Shown here one piece after another: positions 51,601-62,356 of a stretch of 64,000 nt of DNA. Source of the stretch: Gordionus sp. m RMFG-2023 (taxonomy: Eukaryota; Nematomorpha; Gordioida; Chordodea; Parachordodidae). The notes below the pieces were generated by a model. It did not search any database and had not been told where the DNA came from. It worked only from the letters and a program-made list of their open reading frames with translations. The stretch covers positions 79,275,561 to 79,339,560 of the forward strand of contig NC_088775.1 of assembly GCF_954871325.1 (NCBI RefSeq), in the 5' to 3' direction. Position numbers and translations under genes: made by a program. The stretch's first letter is position 1. Each line of letters opens with the position of its first letter.

Positions 51601-51828
51601 AAATATTTAAAATTTATTTTAAAAATATAAAAATAATCAATTAATGTCGCTCAAAATTATTTTTTATATATTAAAAACGTTAAAATACTAAAAAAAAAAA
51701 TTTCGGGAGAAATTAAAAAATTCCGGTAGATTTTTGCGGGAGATTTCCAATTGCGGTAGAGAGATGTTTGCGTGTAAACTAAAAAATGACGGAAATCTCC
51801 CGCAGATGGGGGGGGCATGGAAACCCTG
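48646..51828. mobile_element. Composite hAT element, copy C
   Basis: Left end CAAGGTTGCCAGGTC, right end (inverted) CAGGGTTTCCATGCCCC. Plus-strand transposase relic 49080-49870, minus-strand relic 49880-51470, joined at the same point as in copy B. The most complete of the three copies at both ends. The 8 bases to its left (tgcccggc) do not match those to its right (tatgtgat). Confidence 0.75.
49978..50999 (-). pseudogene. hAT transposase remnant, best preserved composite copy
   Basis: 50999-50706: NELIPIGFICHILHNSCKKA (C-x-x-H region) to LLRYIPIRWLSLIPAIHRIL. 50652-49978, 224 codons open: helical segment from MAKAYLKFVSRVGNLLHVVN, LFEEIVILSIFKDS, and dimerisation motif SLPHSNVSSELIFNLMRTAW ending just short of the family C-terminus. 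Relatives have SSERIF here. Frame changes separate the two blocks; not functional. Confidence 0.7.
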
Positions 51829-51836
51829 TATGTGAT

Positions 51837-52757
51837 CAAAAATTTCATTCAATGACTATTTAGAAAATTGAACATAGCCTCTTGGAATCTAACTAGACAT
51901 TCGATTACTGGAGAAAAATTGAGAGCATCAAAAAAAACAAAAAAATTCTCACAATAATTCGTATTTAATTTGATATTCTCAATATTACCCCTGTCAAAAC
52001 CGGCTTGATAAAAAAGATAAATTAAAAACTAAGCTCAAATACTTTCCAAAATCAGATGCCAATTATATGAAACATATATTTAATGAACTATAATAATAAT
52101 GAATTCTTATATTTTATATAAAGTTTACGGAAATATTTTATACCAAATAAAATGCATTTCTGGAGTCTAATTAATTTATTCTTGCGTAAAACATAAATCA
52201 AGTTATCAAAACCTAAAATAATTTTTATCTTTAAATAAAAAACTCTATTTTATAATGCTACTTTTGGATATGAAACATTTTTACTTAAATTATTGAAGAT
52301 AGAAGTTAGAATAAATTTTCTTAATATTTTAGGGTAAGAATGATATGATATCTTTCTACCCATTATCTATCAGATAAAAAAAATTCTACATTTTTATTTG
52401 TTGAGAATTGATCATATAAATTCTAAAAAAAAATCTCCTGAAGAACATTATGATTGATCAGAATCTTTTTTTTAAATATCAATCGACATTTACAAGATTA
52501 CTGAAAAGTTCCACCAATTTGGAAGACCTAGCAAAGGCAGGTGAGGACTCGTTCACACATTCAAAGTTTAAAAAAAATGCAATTCTATCATTTACTCACA
52601 AATTACATTTGCTGTCTTACCCTATTTCAGCTTTATCCAAAATATGGAGTAAATCAGAAGATTTAAAAAATTTTATGGCAAGGTGAAAAATTCGTGCTAT
52701 TTAGTTGGGGTCTATCAAAAATTGAAGCAGAAAAAAATATTAATGTATACTCTCTAC
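51837..52757. other. Intergenic between the hAT nest and GCLC
   Basis: No gene recognised. A plus-strand frame at 52450-52686 encodes 78 residues (FKYQSTFTRLLKSSTNLEDL and on), more exon-like than its surroundings, but I cannot name it and see no flanking exons. Confidence 0.35.
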
Positions 52758-52762
52758 ATAAT

Positions 52763-52768
52763 TTTATT
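52763..52768 (-). promoter_or_regulatory. Candidate poly(A) signal of GCLC
   Basis: AATAAA on the minus strand about 115 bases beyond the GCLC stop codon. Weak evidence in AT-rich DNA. Confidence 0.3.
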
Positions 52769-52882
52769 AAAATACCAGAATATTACATTTTTTACTATTT
52801 TTATAAAAATCTAAAATATACAATTCATTATTTTAAAAAATATGATTTTTCAAATGTACAGTAACTCAGTCGTATACTAGGA

Positions 52883-55800
52883 TTAAATTAAATTTCCCAA
52901 TAAACCAGGACATTTTATTTGTCCCTTGGTTATAGCGTCACACATTTTCAATAAATCGTAATTAATTAGATCAGAGACATAAGAATCAGCTTTATAATCT
53001 GGATGATCTCTAACGAAATCTCTAGTCCAATGGGCCATGGTAAACAATTTGCCTTGATTAATTAAAATAATAATATTTATAATCTTAAGATGTTATTAAT
53101 ATATAAGTAACACAAATTATCTTTCTTATTCATTACCATACCCATTAAATAAGGAAAATGTTTGTTTTAAAATGATTTCCTACCTCTTTCCTTATGACAT
53201 ATGTCTGAGAATTTAGAGTATAAATAACGAAGAAATCAAAATATCTAATAATCGCTTTAATCTGTTTTCCATCTTATTCCCATGTCAAAACATTATTTAA
53301 AAAAAGTTTATTTATACCCCCCCCCCCTATCATAGACCTATCCTGAAGACACTTTTTTATTAACTCATGAAGCTTTTATCGAAATATTTTGTTTTAGAAA
53401 ATGTTTTTATCTAAATTTTGCCCAATCTTCATGACTTAGATTGATAATTAACAAAACAAACAAATTTAGTTTTTTCTTAACTTTATACAAGTCTTTTAAA
53501 ATATAATAGCGTTCAAATCTATATTTTTTTTATCCTATGAATGTAAAATATAAGGCCAAATAAAACATGGAGGTGAGGAACGAGCTATAAATTGTATAGT
53601 TAAATAATATTTAAAAAACTGCCTATTTATACTGTTTGAGATTTTTTTTGCAAAGGTTTTTATCTGAAATAATTATGGATAGGTTGTTAGATTGTCATAT
53701 TATTCTTAAAAGACAGGGGCTCAAAACAATGAGTTTCCTTTCCAGTTCTGGGGAAAATGTTATAATGTTAGAAAAGGGAGAAGAGGACAATGTCGGTGAT
53801 AAGAAATGTGATTATTTGATGGAAGAGATTAAGATAAAATATGTTACAGTTGTTATATATATTTTTTTTTATGAAATTAACAGGAATAAATGGAAGAATT
53901 TACCTGAGGCCCTTTTTTCGATCAATTCCAAATATCGATTTATGCAACACAAAGTCTTATAGTCAGTATCCATATTGTTTAAATATATATGAATTAAAGG
54001 TATCAAACCTGGATAATCTCCCTAAAAAAAATAGAAAATTATGAATTAAGATTTAGAAAACAATGTATATAATGTTATATTTTTTAAAAATATAAATTGT
54101 TTTTTTGTAAACGCAATAATCAGGTTTATTATTAATAAAATTGAATATGATTATCAAACAACCTAATAAATTCATAATAGAACTTAATCGAAAGTGCGGA
54201 TATTTAAACAAAAAAAATATTTAGCTTATTCAGTTTATATCAAGTATTCTTGCTAAAAAAAAATTTAAAAAAATAAACTATTTGCAACAACCTTTCCATT
54301 AAAAATTTGATTAAGATTCATAAATCTCCAGTCTTCAAGGAAACTATTAAAATCACCCCTTTTCGTTGATATGTCGACATTATTTAAAATAATAATTTCA
54401 TTCCCATGGTGTTGGTGAGTATTTATTATATTTTTATAACGAAAATAAAAGTTCCCATCCCGAACCGCGTTCAGCTTTTGAGCTTCATTCATATTTTTTT
54501 CCATCTTAAACATTTTTTGTTTTAAATAAATAATGATTTTCTATAAGGATTTTTTTTTCGTAACTTAGGTTTAATATGAGCCAAATAAATTATTAAAATC
54601 TTTTATAAATAAAAAAAATACTTTAGAAATAGGGACAAGAAAATTAAGCTTGAACGAAATGATAACCCTCGTTAACAAAACAATAAATATTGCATACGCA
54701 GCATTTTCAAAATCTGTCAATTGAACCTAAAAAGTAAAAACATAAATGACAAAAAAATATTAGATTATTACTTTAAAAAGAAATTGTTTTCAAAACCTCT
54801 TTCCCTTAACCATCATAACCTTTATTTTTCTTCTAAATTTCCATAAATAAGCATTTTAGTTTTGTTGAGAGTTTAATTTTGAAACTCAGAGGGGTATATT
54901 GAAAAACTAATTTTAAGTACAGTATTAATAGTAACTTAATAAAGAATCTAGATAAACCAAAATTTTGTATCGTTAATCTAAATACACCTTTATAAAAGTG
55001 TTTCCCGGCGGGAATTTTTTTAAAAAATATATAAACTAGTCTGTTAACTTTAAAATATTTTCCAATATTTGTCAGTCCCGACCCGATGGCTTCGGCCGCG
55101 CCGACCTTAAGTCACTTTTAGGGTTGTTTAAAAAAAAATCACGCTCAATAGGAATTCAGATAAATCATGTCATTATAGCTATATTATTGTTTTAATCCTC
55201 CGCTATCATTTAAGGCCTATGATTATATGAAACTTCGAATAGCAATAGGCATAAATTGAATACGGTAAAATATTGAATTTACTTCGATTGGACGAAATTC
55301 GACTCTCCAACCCATATCAGAATTCGGTGGTGAAGGTGGTTTGAGTCTTACAGTTTGCCAAACAGAAGAATTAAGTGTCTATTGTTAAAATTTATAATTA
55401 AAAATATATACAATATGTTAAAATAAAATTTTATTTTTTCCCTCCGTAGCTGTTCCAGGAACTTATAATTTTCCTCAAGTTCCATTCCAGGAACGTATCC
55501 AAAAAGTTCCGCTCTTTAATATTTTTGATTACCCTGATATTTTAAAACTATTTTAAAATAAAACAATCAAAATTTTAATAACTTGGAAATATTTTTTGAC
55601 CAAAATAGCCACTACTTTTCTTGAATATTCAAAAAAGAAATTCACCTTCCATGGCAAAAATCTGGCCCACACTCTTGGTCTACCCATTTTTTTAAAAATA
55701 TTCATCAAATGTTTAAAATTTTAACCTTGCATAGTAGGCTTATTTTAAATCAAATCGAATAGTAATAAATATTAATGTTATATTATTTGTTTTGTACAAA

Positions 55801-58800
55801 CACGAATAAACAATTATTCGAATCGAATAAAACGAAAATAATTATGTTTTTTAAATTTAATAAAGTGTCATTTCTACTGATAACCTGTCAATCTGACAGA
55901 TTTTGCGATGGTCGAGTGTTTGAATCGCCAATTTAGAACTTTGCGGTCATTAAATCAAATGTCTTACCCTGCTTTCATTAGCACGAATTCTCGCGAAGTA
56001 TAGAAAATTATTTTTATGTACTTTCCCGTAAATTCGCGTTAACTATGAATGCAGGGTTATAAAGAAGAAATAACAATAAAAACACTTTGCCTTAAAACTT
56101 GGCCAGCTGGCAAATATGCATTCAAATTTCGTTAATAACTTGAATCGCATGTCCTATATAATTAGCTAGGAAGATTTATTTGAGAAGGGAAGGGGCAAAA
56201 GTTTATTTGATTTTTAGGGGAAGGGGTTATCGCCCTCCCGCCGGTTCCTACTGGGTTAAAAATTTGCACTTTCGATTCATATTCGTGTCTGAATAGGCCT
56301 AATGCAAAGTCTTTCGATATTATTTAAATGATAAAGTCGTATGCGCTTATGATATTATTTCCAGGATTAAAAATATATTGTAAAAAAAAATGTTGTAATG
56401 GTAAATTTTATTTTTTAAGTTTTATAAATAAAATTCATTTAAATATTAATTTTAAAAACTTCAAAATGGTTGTAATCGTCATCAGATTGAAATATATCCT
56501 CTTTGTTGATAAGTAAAGGATCTCTATCATATAGATGAGCAATATGTAATGCTAATAAATCATTAACACCTTTTTTTTTATTTAAAAAAAAAATTGTCTA
56601 TTGAATCGAAAAAATTTTTTAACTTTCAAAATAATAAAAAATATTAGAAATAAATAGATTTCCAATTTTTTAAGAGAAATGATTTTTTAGACAAAAAGAT
56701 GAAAGTTTCAACCAAAGTCAAAGTGGCGGTTATATTAAAAAATATGTAAAATAATTTATTTCCATAATATATTTTTAAATATATTTATTATTTAAAACTT
56801 AATATTTTAATGAATCATTAAACAGCAAATTCTATGTAGAATCCAAATATGTAAGGATATCCCTATTTATTTATTAATAAAGCATGCTCATTCTTTTACA
56901 TATAATATTCGTTAAACCTATTGCAGGTTTGTATAAAAATAAAATTATAATATTTTAATAAAAAAAAATTGACATTTATTTTTATTTTGTAATAAGATAT
57001 ATAAAAATATATAAATATTTTGTCACATTTCGGACATTGCCAATGATTTCATAATAATGCCCAGACTGACCATTCTTAAATGTGAATCAATACAAATCAA
57101 CTGCTGATTCGCCATTTTGGTTTCCGATATAATAAATTAATATTCAAGTTTCATGAATATTGGAAACCAAAATAGCCTGTTACGTTGATTTGCTTTCAAC
57201 AATGCTCCTAAATTTATTAAAGCATGAATCGTCTGTCTAGGTAAGCACTATATGTCTATTGGAATTTCTCAAAAAAAAGCAAAGTCGTTACATTTCGCGT
57301 TACTTTGTCGAAATTTGATTAATGATATTAAAAAAATTCCTCTTTGTCTAGCTTCTGCTAAATAAAATATGTAAATTAAATCATATTTATGGGTGCTACT
57401 TTCAATTAGAGGTCTAAAAATGGCAAAATTTTTTAGACCCGGTCAGATAGGATTTTGTTTTTAGTCCACGTTCGGCGAAAAATAACTAATAATTATGATA
57501 ATTTAGGTTTCGATTTTCTTATTAAAGTAATAAACACAAATTGTAGAAAAGGAAATCGCATGAATGAATGATCATAGTAGCAGGTAATAAAATAATTATT
57601 AAAATAACAGCCGCTCACATTCCGAACCATCTTGAACCCATAAATTTATCTCAAGTATATGGCTTAAGACCTGATGGTATGACAACCATACCGGCCCTCA
57701 GAAAATCACTAATATGAGACTACACATGCTTCCCCTCAAACTTTAATATTCACTAATAAAGGCAGAAACTAAAAAGATTAACAAATACAAAAATTTTAAC
57801 AACTTCATTCACCCCAATAAAGAAAGAAAGTGTCTTCTACAAATGGACATTTTTCGCCATTAACATATAAGTTTTTAAAAAATCTAGGCAATAAAATACG
57901 GCTTTTACAAACGAAGCCAGAGAATTTTTATAAATGCGTCAAAAAAATTTAAATATAAATTTTTAAATATAGTTATGGTTCCTTTTTTGGAACTCAATTA
58001 TAAAATTGTAATTACATAGTTCTTTGATTTATATAGTATTTTTTATACTGTTTTATAGTATATTTATTTAATTTTATATTGATATAAACCAAATAAATTT
58101 TATTTAAAAAAAATAAATATATATATTTCAAAATTAAGATTTAGAATATTTTTTTTTCTCTTCTCAATTAGGCGGGACGGGCACCACAAATAAAAAAAAA
58201 GTTCAAACGTACCTGACCCAGCCCGGCTCATGGGCTGGGTATAGCAGATCTCTACATTCAATAGCTACTTTTAGAGCATTTATTATAGGTTAAATTTTAT
58301 ATTCTATTGATTATAGAAAAAATTATCAGAAATGAGAGTTAAAGTATCTAAAATTATATATAAATAACTGTCTAACAATATATGATGCTATGATACTTTT
58401 TAAATTTTTTTATCATAGTATTTATTTTTATATTTAAGATTTAAAGTTTCATAGCTTAATATTCTTTAATTTTTGGAATATTCGGAAGGTTTACATATTT
58501 CGCTTTATACTTGTCGACTGGGCACATAATGATAAAATACGTAAATCTTTTATACATTTTATTATCTTTTTTATTTTGGACGTACCTTTTTTAGACTTTG
58601 ATTCTCATAATAGATTATCTAATACAAATAATATACATTAATTTATTAGTATACCCTCGTCAGTCAATCTTTTATATATTTTAGTATCATTCAATACAGA
58701 AATGTCATTATAGTAGCTGCCCATTGAAGAGATATAACAGTCTATTGAATCATACCTAGACTTTCTCAATGTGGATGACTTTTTCCCGAATCGCTAAAAA

Positions 58801-61517
58801 AATTATTATTTTTATTAAATGGCTGTAAAATGATTAAAGAATCACCGGTAATGATTAGTCCAAATTATACATCTAAACCCTAACAATATCTTATACTAAT
58901 CTTAGCTGGCGCCATTAAAATGATACTTATGATCCTCAGCCTTGAAAATTATTGTTAATAATAAATTTCTGAAGTTTAAAAATAATTATTAAAATAGAAA
59001 GATTTTAAACATTTCCCAATTCGGCATTTGTTCTATCATCGCAACATTTTGAAATTATTTCCCATCTCGTATCTTTGTCAATTAAATGTCCTTTAAATAT
59101 TGGCGAAGCTGCGCTCAAAGCTAACTAAAGAAAAAAATATATTAGAGCAATATATACTTAATTTTTTTTAAAAATTTTATTTAATAAAAACCATACCATC
59201 ATTGGAGACAGAACTGCTAATTGATCATAAATATATTGCGCTTCTTCCATATCGTAGGCTTGAAGAGTCACCTATAATTTGTGATGTAAAAAATATCAAA
59301 GAGGTATAAAATGATAGCTGTTTAGTGTTGTTAAATGACCCGATTCGGCTAACCCAATAATTTAGCCAAAATAATATTAGGCAAACCTGGAGATTTTATA
59401 TATGGCAGAAAGATTTGGAAATCTATTATACAAATCTCGAGTCGTGCGTAATATTTTGGCTAAATTCTTAATTTAAAATGGGGGAAATTGAGCCGATTAA
59501 TAGACATCAGCTGTCGTAATATGCTATAAATACTTATATAATACTTGTAAACAACAACACCCGATACCAAAACAGGTCGAGTCCATGTGTAAATGATTTG
59601 GAATGGTTAATGGACACGAATTTATATTGTCGGTTTTATCGAAGGTTTCGATAATAGGATCTTCGATAAAAGGATCGGCTGTCTTTACATCTTTAAAAAC
59701 TATGTTTATTTTTAAAAAAAATGGAGTCGTAAGTATTAAGTCAATTAAGGAGAAGAAAAACATATAAATTATAAATCAAGGGGCGTTATTTATTTTTTAC
59801 TTGGTATATATATGGGATTATGACCTGATCGTTGTTTGATATTTTTTGCAATAGCTCTAATTATTTTTAATTTTTTTTTGAAAAAATGATTAATAAAATA
59901 AATCAAACATGAAACTTGTACTTAAAAAACGGTTCTAGTTTCGGTTTCTTAAATTTTGAAAAGTAAGTTCCGGTTTCTTAAATTTTAAGCGGTTCCTAGG
60001 GTTTCGATTTTTCTGTTAACAATCAACAAAAAAAATTAAACAATAATTAAACCCGTTTGTTAGAACCGGGAGCTAAAATTGGTTTTTAAATAAATATTTT
60101 TTTTAAAAATGGTTTCTACTTCCGGTGGTTTTGGTTACAATAATTGGTTACCGGTTCAAAACCTTTGAATATAATTCAAAATTTTATAAAATATCACAAA
60201 AATCTAGGGTAGGATTCGTTTATAACGATATCGGGTATGTAAATTGATTGTTGTATTGTTCTCGTGCCAATATTTGTTTTATTTGAAACGTCATAGAAAT
60301 CTTGACAACCTAAACTGTATATTAAAAATATTATTTTAGTAAAAATGTTAAATTATAGATAAATTTTTTTTAAAAAATCAAACCGAGGAAAAGATGTAAT
60401 TGTAAGCACAGTCTCATTTGCGTTTAGAGCTTTCCTAATAGTATTTCGTCTAAGAATAATATTTAAATTTAAAAAATTGTTAACTTTTTTTATGTATGAA
60501 TTTTAATCATTGTAAGTTTTTTTTCCCTACAGTGCCACATTAATATTTTTGTTTGAGAGGAAAGGGGGGGGGGAGGGTTACTAACTGACCTTATATATAT
60601 GAAACTTGTGGAAAAAATCATTTTTTATGATTATAGTTTTAAAATTTGATAATTTTTGTTAATTCGTCAGAACAAAAACTATAGTTTTATTTTGTTTCGT
60701 TTGCCACTTTTAAATTTTCATCAATGTTTGATCCCTGCAATCACTTCGGGTTTAGCTGCTCAAGAAATAACATACATTTTTTTGTTCACCAATCCAGTCG
60801 AACTTTTTTTTGAGGAGCTTGATTTGTGCCCAACTATTATTTTCAGATCTTCAAAATCTTTTCACGATTTATTTTTTTAGGAAGCGGAGAAAAATAGGTC
60901 TAATCTTTTGCCTCAAGAAGCCCAACCCATCTATTTAGATTGGCAGTTCCGTGAAGGGCTCTCATTTATTTATCGATTTTATCAACTGTATATTTGCTTA
61001 GGTGAACCTAGTGGTCTCGAACAACTCGTTTTAGGTGCTTTTTTTAAAGAAACGGTTAAATCAAGATTTTTACCAAAATAGTATTACCTAAGCTTCAATA
61101 TTTGATCAAAAGAGGATCAAACCTTTCTGCCATCTATATGAGTTTTTTTTAGCTAAAATCTTGATTTCGCCGTTTTAAAAAAGCGCTTAAATTGAGGTTT
61201 TTGCTACCCTGACATTTTATATTTGAATATATATATTTTTAAAAATTTACCTAAACGTCATATTTGATTGAACAGTTCTATAATATGCCATATCACCCTT
61301 GTAAGGAGAGCTAGGTGTACTCTCAATCATGTAAGATCCAAATTCGGGATGGAGAATTAATTTAGAACTTCAAAATTTTTTACATATTTTATGTATATCA
61401 AAAATAAAATCAAAACTTATTTTTTGATTTTAGATTTTTGGAAAGAATATATTCACATTTTAAGCAAATTCTTGCATTACGCTGTTCATCTTGGAAGGAG
61501 ACAAGCATGTATTCTAT
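52883..61517 (-). CDS. GCLC: Glutamate-cysteine ligase catalytic subunit, 15 exons, first coding exon not found
   Basis: Rate-limiting enzyme of glutathione synthesis: ATP-dependent joining of glutamate and cysteine in the cytosol. Exons 5' to 3': 61517-61417, 61367-61251, 60449-60384, 60314-60198, 59856-59801, 59699-59545, 59271-59197, 59124-59011, 58793-58655, 56569-56460, 55378-55283, 54726-54622, 54504-54292, 54021-53904, 53052-52883. All are GT-AG and phase-consistent: 583 residues, starting IEYMLVSF. Human has 637 with about 50 residues before this point, so one upstream exon is missing. Landmarks: [139 protein letters not shown]. The CCC before LQV has an extra Cys over human CC, and the Cys of the C-terminal RCSIL block is kept. 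The C-terminus is shorter than human. Confidence 0.95.
57094..57191. repeat. Inverted repeat in a GCLC intron
   Basis: Inner arms ccattttggtttccgatat (57112-57130) and atattggaaaccaaaatag (57157-57175) pair with few mismatches over a 26-base loop; outer arms aaatcaac (57094-57101) and gttgattt (57184-57191) extend the stem after a bulge. Either a tiny MITE or an RNA stem-loop in the intron. Confidence 0.65.
57417..58254. mobile_element. hAT-type element, 838 bp, in GCLC intron 9
   Basis: Ends TAGAGGTCTAAAAATGGC and, inverted, TAGAGATCTGCTATACCC; flanks ctttcaat (57409-57416) and cattcaat (58255-58262), seven of eight bases alike. GC-rich subterminal blocks (gacccggtc; cagcccggctcatgggctggg). 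Non-coding. Longer member of the family at 1769, 8186 and 8436. Confidence 0.55.
59930..60172. repeat. GGTT/AACC-rich MITE-like block in GCLC intron
   Basis: Repeats of ggtttcttaaattt and ttccggt at the left and gaaccggtaaccaatt in the inverted sense at the right. It lies between GCLC exons encoding FPRLGC and KNIKQRSG. No target duplication was resolved. Confidence 0.4.
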
Positions 61518-61985
61518 CTTAAAAATGCATAATGAGAAAAAATTTTTTTTAGATAATGTTTGTAAATATTTGAGTTCATTATATTATTTTATAAGGTTTA
61601 TATAGGGTTTTAACTAAATATAAAATTTTTTAGCCAATTTTTATAAATTAAACCTTTTATAGCCCACGCTTTTTTACTTTATTTTGAAAGACCTGATATT
61701 ACCGGAATCGTATTGTATAAAAGATTATGGTCCAACAGCTGATTTATTAAATTTCTATTCGTGAATTTATAATCACGAGACCTGTCAGATTTGATAAGTT
61801 ATTAATAAAATTGATTAAATTTTATTAAAGAACCATTTCAATTTATCATTCATAACCCTATAACCAAAATCTATCAAACCTTTAATTAAACCTGACTAGA
61901 GATGTATTGATTGAAAATTTGACAAAAGGGGGGCGTTACGATTAAAAATATGATATATATAAAATCGATTTTTTAATTGAATATG
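61518..61985. other. Sequence upstream of the first visible GCLC exon
   Basis: Presumably GCLC intron 1. I looked for an exon ending in WGDE in the correct phase and found none here or further right, so the first coding exon probably lies beyond the window or is too diverged to see. A short run of G is at 61928-61934. Confidence 0.4.
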
Positions 61986-62356
61986 AATTAAAAATATTTC
62001 CATAAATTTTTCCTATCTTCTTTTTCCTTGTGCTGTATTTTTCTTAATATTTCATTCACCTGCGGTGATTTCTTTCCATATTTTAATAGATGGATAATAA
62101 TGCATTCCGATGGTGCACTAATATTTATGCAAATTATTCCCTCTTAAAATCGTTCGTTTATCTGGCATGATCAGAATCAAAAGATGAATGCCCTTTTCAC
62201 ACTCGACTGTAAGATAAAATATCCACGTTATAAAATTTTTCAAATTTTTTATTAGGAATATCTTCATCGATATATTGCTGAAGCCCATAATATTCATTTA
62301 ATTCTAAACTTTGGCAGATTCTTTTTATTGGCTTTTCGCCAAATCAGGCATCTAGG
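61986..62356 (-). pseudogene. Unidentified coding segment, better-preserved paralogue of 10640-10938
   Basis: On the minus strand one frame gives a 51-residue stretch to a stop near 61987: GIICINISAPSECIIIHLLK, then KSPQVNEILRKIQHKEKEDR and a tail ending WKYF. Another, upstream, gives FGEKPIKRICQSLELNEYYG, LQQYIDEDIPNKKFEKFYN. They may be two exons of one gene (a possible donor GTGTGA follows the second piece) or frames of a broken copy. The other copy keeps the same order of peptides. Family unknown; could be host or transposon. Confidence 0.4.

Larger units (their letters stand above)
45566..51828. mobile_element. Nested insertion bounded by one hAT target duplication
   Basis: The outermost ends are CAGGGTTGCCAGGTTAAA at 45566 and, inverted, CAGGGTTTCCATGCCCC ending at 51828; the flanks are the same 8 bases tatgtgat (45558-45565, 51829-51836). 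The first 200 bases are the left end of the composite hAT. At about 45767 other sequence begins (AT-rich DNA, a Gypsy fragment, a second hAT relic, part of a MITE), and at 48646 a second left end starts, leading through a full composite to 51828. Confidence 0.7.

Noticed and set aside
53636-54044. Plus-strand frames of 108 and 67 codons.
   Set aside because: Antisense to GCLC exon 53904-54021 and its flanking intron; no family resemblance.
56328-56516. A 62-codon plus-strand frame.
   Set aside because: Antisense to the GCLC exon at 56460-56569.
60656-60880. A 74-codon plus-strand frame.
   Set aside because: Lies in a GCLC intron on the opposite strand, with no recognisable domain and ordinary intron composition.
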